Position numbers and translations under genes: made by a program. From assembly GCA_000310025.1 (NCBI GenBank), contig FN649736.1, positions 1,907,186-1,971,185 on the forward strand: a DNA stretch of 64,000 bases, in the 5' to 3' direction. Numbering within the stretch: position 1 is the stretch's first letter; each line of letters opens with the position of its first letter. Shown one piece after another: positions 1 to 23,400 of the stretch. This DNA is from Ectocarpus siliculosus. Lineage: Eukaryota > Sar > Phaeophyceae > Ectocarpales > Ectocarpaceae. The notes under the pieces were generated by a model, which was not told the origin of the DNA, made no database searches, and saw only the letters and a list, made by a program, of their open reading frames with translations.

Positions 1-197
1 CCAAATTTTGGAAGTTGGGGGCCCCCCCCCCCCCTTATCCCGGAAAAAAACTTTTCTCCCCCGGGAAAGTTAGCCATCCCCCCTCCACCATAGGAACAAA
101 TGGGGGCCCCTTTGGGTGTTTTTTTGGGGGGGCCCCCCCCCCCCCCCCCCCGCGCTCCTCACGGAACCGTCATGATTGTTTTCTCTCGTCCTCCCAG
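1..197. other. Low-quality, homopolymer-rich contig edge
   Basis: Long runs of C and G (21-34, 125-151) with little sequence between them look like a poor-quality contig end or unresolved repeat. No reading frame here is credible. The stretch ends at a CCCAG acceptor-like site at 197. Confidence 0.6.
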
Positions 198-13381
<13,184 letters not shown>

Positions 13382-16250
13382 GAAAGGCAGACCAGGATAT
13401 GGGCGTGAGGGAGCAAACGAAAAATACAGGAGGATGATGTCCCACGTAACGGGACAAACGAGCGATTCTGTCTCTGCCGGCATTAGAGACGAAAGGATGC
13501 GGGGTAGGGGAGGGTTTGGGGGGGTGGGGGTGACAAGCGATGCAGGTCTGTTGATGGGGTTTGGGCGAGGTCTTCGACGGGGCGCTTGTTGCGTGGCAAT
13601 GTTAATGTTCAATGTCTACGTTTTATTGTAGATGCTGTTGTTTGTTTGTTCGTTCGTGTTTTCGTTGTCCTGCTATCTAGCTTTAGCGTGTTTCTGTCTC
13701 AAGTTGCTCTTCCTGGTCATTTTTTGATCGGATTTCGGGGAGAGGGAGCCAAGTATCACTATGGGGTGGGGGTGCAGTGGGTTGCTCTGTTTTTGCTCCT
13801 TTCAGGGCCGGTCATTTGGTCCCACCCTTCCTCTGTACGGCTTGAGATATTGTTTGCGCTTCGTGAGTTTTTTTTTTGTCGTGTGTTGCGTTCGAGGTAG
13901 GTGTGATTTCTAGGGCCCTATCTGCCTCACGGGCAAGTAAATGTGCGCCACACTAACGTCCAACGTCCATGCGTGAATCATGGTGTTTTGTTCCCCGGTC
14001 TAGTCGGGACTCACTCACTCCTTGGGGGCACGGGGTACTGAGCGCATGGGTATTCGACTATCGCTCAATCGCCATGGGGCATTAGACTTTCGCTCATTCG
14101 CGAGGTGCATCTTTGAGGTTGAGGCGAGTGATCGTGGGATGCCGCGTGCACTGAAGATGTGCGAGGATGTGGACGTTTTGAGTGACATGCTTCATGGGTG
14201 TGGTCGCATGACTCGACGTCTTTGCTGGTTGTCGATTGCCTACAGCTTTTACGTACGCATACGTGAGGCAGAGCAACGTTACCGTTTTTTTTTCAAGAGA
14301 AAACTCGCCGCTCTACCCCCATGTGCCCTCCCTTTTCATCATTTCATTTTGTTTCGATCAAACTTTTGCCCCAAGTCAACCTCTTGGTCCCAACGGTAAC
14401 GAACACTGACTATGTTTGAGCAAGCCTGACAACGAGCACTGACTATGTTTGAGCAAGCCTGAGGATGTGTGCCCATTTTGGATGTGGTTTTGTTCTTTCC
14501 CGGCATGGGTCGGCATTGTTTGTGGACGTGTTCGTTCACTCGACATGGCAGAGGGCTGCATCAGTGGCCCCTGACGCGGCGTTTGTTCAAAGCCTGCGGC
14601 GGTTTTCTAAGTGAACCAACGAAGTTTGCCCGCTACTGGTCAACGTTCCGTTCACAAACAGGCGAACACCCATGAGTCGGGCACTACTGTACGGTAGATC
14701 CCACGCAACATGTAGTGTGGCACGAGAATGCAGCTGCCATCGCATCATGCGGACGTCAGTTTGGCTGTCTTGTGCAATAACCTTGTGCACTTAAATACGT
14801 AGTCACTCATGAACTGTGCTCTAGCTGAAACCAACAAGACGTGGTCATGTTCCGGCACTCACTCTATATGAACCACGTTGATGTGTTTGGCTCCTTTCTC
14901 AACCATTACCGTATATGACGTGCGGAAACCCATGTTGATCCCGGGATCAAAGTCACAACACGGTCAGGAAGTTCAGCGGGTGCGCGCCCGTGTACATGTA
15001 GACTACATATGTAGGCGCCTTCGCCGGTGACTGCCTTTGAAGAGAAAATCTCTGTAGTATACTCTCCTCTCCTTCTCTCTCTCTTTCTTTCCTGTGAGTT
15101 TTATTTGGAGGAGATAAGATGCACACTGCCGGTTGGCGGACAATGTTGAGAATGGCGAGGGGGGGGGGGGGGGGGGCTTGGTCGGCATCTTTTTTTTTTT
15201 TCGCTTTTTCTGCAGACCCCACCAGGCCATCAGGTTGTCGGTTGAGAGGTGGTAGCGGCCTCATAATCATTGTTTGCTCTGCTCCCTCATCAGGATTTCG
15301 ACTAGGACGTCAGGACCCCCCTGCTTGTAGCAACGTGCTTCGAGCTGCGGGTACTGAGCTAGCTGCTGGTGGCAGTGTCGCTGGGAGCGACGTGACGGCG
15401 TGCGGCTTGGATCTTGTTGCGCTTGCATCAGGTTCCCAATCCTCCGTAGTCAAATCTACTGCTGTACACCGACCGGAAGAAGAGCAATTACATCTCATCA
15501 GAGGTGAGGCGTGCGTGTTCGAGACAAGAGGAGTAGCCCCACGAGCCGCGAATGAGTAATAAAAGGTTCGGGGCTTTCCCACCATAGTGGCTAGTGTGCG
15601 GGGGAGAGGGTGTGTCTTGGCTCGAGGGGTCATGTCGATTCAACGGATTTTGCTTTTGCGGGGGCCTGCTGTCCCCTTCATCCACTGATTTTTGCTTTTG
15701 CACTGCAGAAAAGCATTTAGCGAGCAAATTCTTGGCGGGATTGGCAGCACCTCGCAGTAGCCCCCCGCGCAATAGAATGAGAGTAGATCCCCTGGCCCGT
15801 GTCACATGTACACGTATCCATGGGCCATAACCCCGATTGGGGCGAGTCAACCACACGCAACCCACCACACGGAATGGTGAGAGGATCCGGCGAAACAAAA
15901 ATATCCCCGCCAAGCATGAACCAAGCGCTGTGTCGGATAAAAGAACGGATGGAAAGAACGAAGAGCGACGAACGATGAACCAAGAACACAGGCCGGCATC
16001 CCCCATTCCCTCGCCAAAAGTTGCGCCACGCCCATGCGCAACCCGCTGGCTCCTTGTTCGTCAAACCGCGATATGCATAGCAAGGACGACAGACGCCTGC
16101 AAGCTCGCTGGCAGGGGAGTGGTGGGGCCATAGGATCCGGCTCTGGAGTGACAGCAATACGCCCGTCTTGCTATTTAGAATCACAAAAGCTTAGCTTGCC
16201 ACTTTCCTGCTCTGCTCTCGTCATGTCTCCGTCCATGCGAAATCAAAAGT
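13382..16250. other. Intergenic region
   Basis: The first 650 bases are shared with 42166-42733. A 34-bp direct repeat lies at about 14396-14462. A poly-G run at about 15161-15177 sits beside a poly-T run. Short open frames (for example 14022-14399 +, 15488-16006 -) have no recognisable features. I see no convincing gene. Confidence 0.5.
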
Positions 16251-16429
16251 GTGAACATGATGAGGTCGTGGACACTGCTGCTGGTGTGTGCGGTGCTCCT
16301 GGTGCTTGGGCAAGCACACGGCAAGGGGCGCGACCCCACCAAGGAAGAAGACTGCTGCACTGCTCTCCTCGTCGAGGGAGAAGAGGGCTCGCTGGACGCA
16401 GCCGGGAAGTACGTTCTGCCGACCATTTG
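16251..16429 (+). CDS. Coiled-coil gene, exon 1 (signal peptide)
   Basis: Starts MNMMRSW (the second or third Met could also be used). A 13-residue hydrophobic core ends at GQAHG, a plausible signal-peptidase site, followed by KEEDCCTALL. Donors GTACGT (16409) or GTGAGG (16430) are possible; without splicing the frame ends at 16433. Confidence 0.5.
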
Positions 16430-17391
16430 GTGAGGGTAAATTCTGCCGTAAAATACCTGCCGTAAAATACCATGGTAGTTGCCCATGTCCCGGAATATGG
16501 AGACACGCCAGCGTTCACTGCTGTAGAGAGGGCCTGCCGCGCTCCAACCACAGCAGCACACTCTGTCTGGTGCATGACATCTATGCGTTCTCTGCCGTCG
16601 TTTCCTGCGGATCGGATGCCTGTTGTGTCACATGTACAGCCGTGGAGAGCCTGCCCCTGCTATGGCCTGCCCACAGCTGTGGTTTCAGAGCCCGGCAATC
16701 AGCGACAACGACATCGGAGAACCAGCTCGGCTTGCATTCCAGCAACAAAGTGACCTCCGAGCTGACGAGTCCTGCTCGCCCTTGGAGTGGGAGCAGCGAT
16801 GCCCCCCCGGGGCGACGATGCTTCTCTCAAAGAAGAGGGGTGGGTGCCGCGCGGCCGGCTGCGTCGCTGCTGCCATGGAGGGCGAGCTCACCGCACAGTT
16901 GATCGACGTGGTGAGAAAAGAGGTTTTGCAGCAATCGTTTGTTGTGTGAGATACTTTTCCTACCAGCAGGTTTTCTTAGCACATGCATACATTGCAGATC
17001 GCTGTGTACGGGCGGTACGTACCTGCTCATCCATAGGAGCACAAGAAGCCTCGCTACCGGTTCGTTTGTCCGGTTGACCCGCCTAAGATTTCTATCTACT
17101 ATCTACTTGGTTGCTTCACCGCATCGGAGGCACGACAGACACAGAAGGATCAGGAAAGAACGGAAGCGGGCACAAATTGTAAAATGTTCAGCCGCTTGCT
17201 GCGTGATTGCCAGGCGGGTATCGGACATACGAAGGTACTGGGTAGAGAGAGATCGGAACGGTTTTTAATGTGAAGACAACAACAACAACAAATCCACGTC
17301 AAACAGCAAATCTCTCCGATCGCCAAATTGAACTGATTGGATGTAAGTTGAACGGACAAACATCAAGGTCTCTCACCGGATATTCTCAATC

Positions 17392-17423
<32 letters not shown>

Positions 17424-20400
17424 ATAGGGACGAGATGTCGAGGGGGAAGCAGCAATTCAAGCAGCAATCCTCCGGGCGGTCACCGCCCAAGAGACCGCAT
17501 TTCTGCAGGCCGCCAAGCCTGGCATCCCAAAGACGTTCTACATGCACGTCTCCGGCCTCCAGCGGGCTTTCTCCAAGGCGAGTCAAAATACGAGAGCGCG
17601 AGAAATAAATACCGCTTTGTTTTTTCATTTTTCTTGCGACAGAGCAAGAATCAATCATGGACGAGATGGATTGCGAATGCAGCAGAAAATATATGGGTCC
17701 GAGCGTTGGGTAACCATGGGAGAATTACAGCAATAAAGTAGTTGGAGTGCGACCAATATTCAAGCGTTTGCATTCCATGGCACGTACACGGTAGCCACTA
17801 AACCATGGGACGCCTTTGCTTTCGGCAGCTACATACATACCCAGATCCATCCGCTGCGTTCAAAAGCCAAAATCTATTTTTTGAAATTTGAATCGCATAT
17901 GTGTATGTATGTGCGAAGGTGTACCGATTCTGGTAAAAGTCAATCGACGGATACCCTGCGAATCGGGACCTCCTTAACATATGCATATATGTTGACTGCC
18001 ACACACGCACACGCCACACGTCGCGGACCCACTATTAACGCTATTCATACATACATGCCGCTGCCCTCAGAGATCAAGAGGTTGGTGTATTTTATTTCTA
18101 GCGAGAACTGAAAAAAAGTTTTTACCGATAATAAAATGAAACCAACAGGATGCAACTGCGAGAGCCCCCCAAAACTTAAGGAACCAAGGAACGACTTCGG
18201 CCCCTTCGACCCCAAATACGCACTTGAGACCCGACCTGATGTTGACTTCTTTCATATCTCCGCGGTTCAGTTCTGTTTATGCAGCAGAACAGAAACAAAC
18301 AATTGTTGGAACTTACGGAGTCAGAGAAATGCTGTAGGAGACCCAGCTGAAAGGAACCTAACACAGGTGGCCTCCATCCTCCAGCGTATATTGGCTACAG
18401 CCCGCAGGCAGCGCTGGCTGTGACTACTGTGTCATTTCGTCTGTTCTATCAGTACGGGCGGGGGGGAAGGGGGGTGGGGTGTACCGGATTTTGGTCTTCT
18501 AGGATGCCTGAAGGAGTCCCTAGCTTCCTGAATGCCAAATTTGGTGGGGGTTGTTGTCGATATTTTGGCTCTTGCCTGGCGGCCGTTTCGAGGTGTTGCA
18601 GTTGCCACGTGCTTCGTTAGACATTTCAGACTCCACACAAAATTTCAGGCAACCCCTCCCTGAAAACGGCCCCTCAGGCAAGCCCTCAGGCATGCCTGAT
18701 CGGCCAGGGCTTTCTCGTCCTCTCTCCTTTTTTTTACTGGCTTTCTTCGCGAACGCCCGCTGGAAACCGGAGACGTTTCTGAAAACGTCTCGGGCCTACC
18801 ACCAGGCTTGGCCGCCAAGAGGATTGCGGTCTCTTGGGCGGTGGCCGCCTGGGGGATCGCTGTTTCCTCGTGGACATCTTCGATGCCATCGAAGATGTCC
18901 ACGAGGAAACAGCGATTCTCCAGGCGGTTACTGCCCAAGAAGCCGCAATCCTACAGGCCGCCAAGCCTGGTGGTAGCCCCAAAATGTTTTCAAGCACACT
19001 CGGGCCTGCAGCGGACGTTCGCGAAGAAAGCGAGTAAAATAGAGGGGAGGAGGAGAAAAATATGTAGAGGTTTCGTATATTCGGGTCCAGCCCTCCTGCC
19101 AGGCTACTTGTTGACCCACCCACTCATTGTGTGTTGCCTACCTGACCCGATATGCGTGGCTTTTTCGTCTTTTTGAGGCAAGTGCAGCTATGCTTGTGAA
19201 CAGCCGTGCCGCCCGGCTTTCTTCCCGACCAAGACGTATTCAAATTCAAGCACGCCCTGACTCATTGTAGTGCAGAAATTGCTGGACGGTGGGGGGCGCA
19301 AACTCTCTCTCTCTCCGACTTGTTTGCATTGTGCGTTGTACGGTAGCCACTAAGCGATTTCGACGCCTACGCTTGCGGCAGTACCTGCGCTCAAAACTGT
19401 TTCGGTTTTATCCATACTGCTGTACCAGTAGGAAATTTGAAAATTGAAATTCGAATCATGGTATCTACAGCAGTGCTGTCATCTGCTTGATGCAATGTGG
19501 TCATCTGCTTGATGAAACATGATCACTGATGCGCTTGGGGGAATTCAACCTTGAAAGGGAGTGTCCGAATCGAATCCGAACGAAACCTGATCGAACGAAC
19601 CTCCCAGCACGGAATAGTCTAGTCTAGTCCACCGCCTCACCTTGTGCAGGTACAATAGCCATACACATGTTCGCCGTATTCACGCCACCTTGTTGTGGTT
19701 GCTGCACCCGTGTCATTGAGAAAACAACTCCCCCGTTCGCTCAATAACACCAATCAGGACGAGAAACGATTCACCAGGAAGCTCACGAAGGCCATGAAGA
19801 GCTCACCCCCCTCGGACATCGAACTTGTCCGCGCGCTGGTCGACGAAGCCACCACGAAGGGCTTCCGATCAGCCGCCATGGACGAGGCCACCAAGGCCGT
19901 TACAAGGCACGACGACCAGGCGAAGGCATTCGCCGTGTTAAGGTGAGGGATGTGTACTGGAAGGAAGGGCCGACAACGAATACTATACGCCACAATTTCT
20001 CTTCGCAGTACCCACTCTATACTTGGGGCTCCAGGCGATGGGGTTGTGGAATAGGCGTGTGGGTGTTTTCACAACCATCCATGCGTTGCTGTCGTTTCAA
20101 TTGTTTTCGCGTGCGACAAGTCCCCCCCCAAGTCTCGAGCAAGCCTTGTGGCGGCTGTTGGTGAAACATAACAGTACAACAACGGCGGGGGGTCCGTATC
20201 CCAACATGAATTTTGCGCCACGGACCGCCCCCGTGCGTGCAGGTCGCCATTCTCACAAGCACAACTATATAGAAATTTATCGAGTCCAGCGTCTTACACA
20301 ATTGGTCCGTTCTATTCTCGTAGTTTATGCCATTCCCCTTTTAATATTCGACAGGAGTCTTCCCGGGGCCCTCGCCCGCCAGGTGTCAAAATCTTCGCTG

Positions 20401-23400
20401 GCTGTCGCGGTGAGTTCTACCTATTATTCACGGGTTTGTCGTTAAGGACGACATGGTATTCGAGCACCACCTCCCCGGTACTCCTGCTTTCAGCTACACA
20501 TGTTGCGCCTTTGCAGGCGGGCCTGTTGGCAAAGCTAGGAAAGTCGTTCGTGTGTTGCCGCTTAGACTCACTGAGCTTGAACCGGTGCTCTTGTGCTGGC
20601 CTACGGCTAGATGGCCCTCGGAGTATGCGAGAACAACGGCAAACTGACTACGGAAGGCAGTGTCAGCGTCGGAAGTGGTTTCGGGGCGAGTGCCGTTAGG
20701 ACGCGAGCTTCCACAGCAGTCGCCCGTTTTGTGCCCCCAAAAGCCTCTCGTAAATGGATGTTGTCTAAACCCGATGTCACGGGTTGCAGCGCTACATATG
20801 GTGTTTTTTTTGTGCGGATAACAACCTAAAACAGGAAGATGAGGCCAACACCCAGGGGGACGGGAAACAGTATTTAGTGCGATGTTAAACCGAGGGACTA
20901 CTTTTGAGAAAGCCCCGAGACACACGCCCTCTAGTTCTTGAGAGCGCCTCGAGTTTTCGGCCATGCTTGGTGTGTTTGAGAGCACATGTGTGATCTTAAA
21001 AGCCTTGCCCTGGTGCCTACGAACTTCATTCAGCTGATCCGTTGAATAGAGGGACGCGTGCCCTGCCTTGTTGTCGTGTGTGCTGTTGGGCGAGGGAACG
21101 AGGTCAGCGTTTCTCTCAGAGCAAACACCGGGGGGGGATGTTGAGGGGCGTACTTGAGATTTGACTACTTGAGATTTGCCCGTGTTGAGTTGCTCATGGT
21201 GATGAGCGTTGAGGAAAGCAGATGTATCAGCAGATGGATGTCGATGTATTGACCTCCTTCTCAGCAGGTCTTGGACATCTCTAAACGGAAATGTTGGAGA
21301 GGTATTTCGTCTGAGTTCGTAGTTTCCGTGATCCAAAGCTTTCCGTTCCTCGTGACTGCGCAGTAGAGAGTTCTTTCGCCTGGTCTCAACGAGAATTCAC
21401 CCCCTCCTCCCACGACCGATGCCCTCTCGTCCACCTGCCCTATCCCCCCTCGTCCACCAGAGGCACTCCAAGAAGCAACGCAAGAAAATTCTTGCGCTGC
21501 AGCTGACCAACAACAAGGTCCTGTCGACGGCCGCTTCTGACAAGGAGAGGTCGGCCCGGACGGAGGGCGACCTCCTTGCGAAGCTGGACACCGCCGAGGA
21601 CACCATCGCCTTCCTGACCGACACGGTGGCCGAGCAGCAGCTGGCCGCCGCGATGGAATCCGAGCGGTTTGACCAGGCCCTGCGCCAGCTCGACAACGAG
21701 CTCAAGACTTCGAGGCGAGCCGCTCGAGCGGAGCTCGAGTTTTGTGAGCGGGATCTCGCAGAGGTGGACAGCGCGTCTGTGTCTCTCTCGCGCTTCACCG
21801 TGGAGAAGACCCACCACGAAGATCCTCTCGCACCCATGACCTGCCCCGTCACAGAGGTGGCGGCGCTTGGCATGCACGACCGGTCTGCGGCGCACGAGGC
21901 GGCGCAATGGACATGGTAAGCTACTGTACCTCTCCAGCGTGCTAGTGCTTCGACGAGTTGCTGCTGCATGGGTGGTTCCGGTGTACTTTTGTGTAGCGGC
22001 GGCTGGTTGTGCTGTTGTCTTTGTCGTTCGTTTGGTTGATATTTATGGTGGTGGTGGTGGTGGTGGTGATTTGTCGACCCCGTTGTTGCACCATTGATGT
22101 TGTTCTTGTTGTTGAGGACACAGTTATCTTGATAGCGTCGTAGTCTATGAGTTTGGCTTTCAGGTTCCAGCAGAGCTCTCACTGAATCGTCTGCGAATTT
22201 TCCGCCCCCGACCCCTGTGATTCATACCCATCAGATAGCCACGGTAGGATCACAGCCAAAAGGTTAATGCCCAAGCCCGGAGGACATTCGCATTGATACG
22301 CCCGTTTTGTCCCAGACTGATGTCTAGATCGAAAATCTAGTAGGTAACAGCAGCGTATGCCCCCTCCCCTCCCGCTTTCCCTACATGCTTCGGATCTGAT
22401 GCAGCGCCCGCCTGCACGCGGTGCAGCGCATGGTGGATGCGTCGACATCCAGGTGGGAAGACGACAAGGCGACGTACCAGCTTCAAGAGGCCGAAGGTAG
22501 GGACCGAGAAGTCGAGCTGAACCGCCTCCTGGACGCGGGTGAGAAGATGCGGAAGGACCTCGAGGATGACCTTGCCTTGTCTGAGGAGGAGGTGAGCACT
22601 CAACAGATTACTTGGGGGTGATAGCCATACATTCTCGGGCGGCACTGCTACTGTCTATATCGCATAGCTCATGAAGAACCATCTACACGGCAACTATTTC
22701 AAAGCCCATCCTCCTTCCGCTGCAATGTCTGCGCTGCCGTTGTGGCACTCGATACACTTTCTTAGTTGGACGAGACTCAGACGGAGCTGGATGCGTGTGC
22801 CGCGGACATCGAGGACATCTCCTCCCGTTCGGTGGACCTTGTTCGCACCCTCCAGGAGGATGTGGCAAAGACGGCGGTGCGCGTGGGAGGTCTCGCCTCT
22901 GCCGCCCCGGAAGCGGAAGACCTTGACGGATCAGACTACGACATGATCCGGTACGTTCGTGCGCGATCAATTTGCAATAGGGAGGCACCTCAGTAGCTGT
23001 TCGGGTGGGCTTCGTATTGATTTGTCTTGGGTTGTGTTGTGCGTGCTGGTAGTTGCAGGTGACATTGTTGCCGTAGATGATTGTTGCGGTATGTATCCGT
23101 TGTATTGCGATTGACACGGTTGCGCGACGAAGATGTCCCCCTTGGGCCTCAGTGCCGGCAAGACAAATCGAGTCCTTCAATCCTCTCGCCGCTCTCTGTC
23201 TCGAGCAAGGTGGGCAGGTGGAGGAGATGCCACTTGAGAGGGAAATTTAGTCATGACACCGCCCGCATTCCTCCCTCCGCACCGCCTCGGCTGCTTCGAT
23301 GCCGTACCCACCTTTTAGCACCCGCTTGGAGGCCGTGCAGCGGCTGGTATTGACGGCCACGTCGACGCTGGAGGCGGAAATCTTCACGTGCCAAGGCGAG

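Noticed and set aside
20494-21336. 280-codon minus-strand frame within an intron of the coiled-coil gene
   Set aside because: No domain, no splice-supported neighbours and poor codon pattern; likely chance in GC-rich DNA. The part near 20.9-21.0 kb is duplicated at 34.2 kb without keeping the frame.
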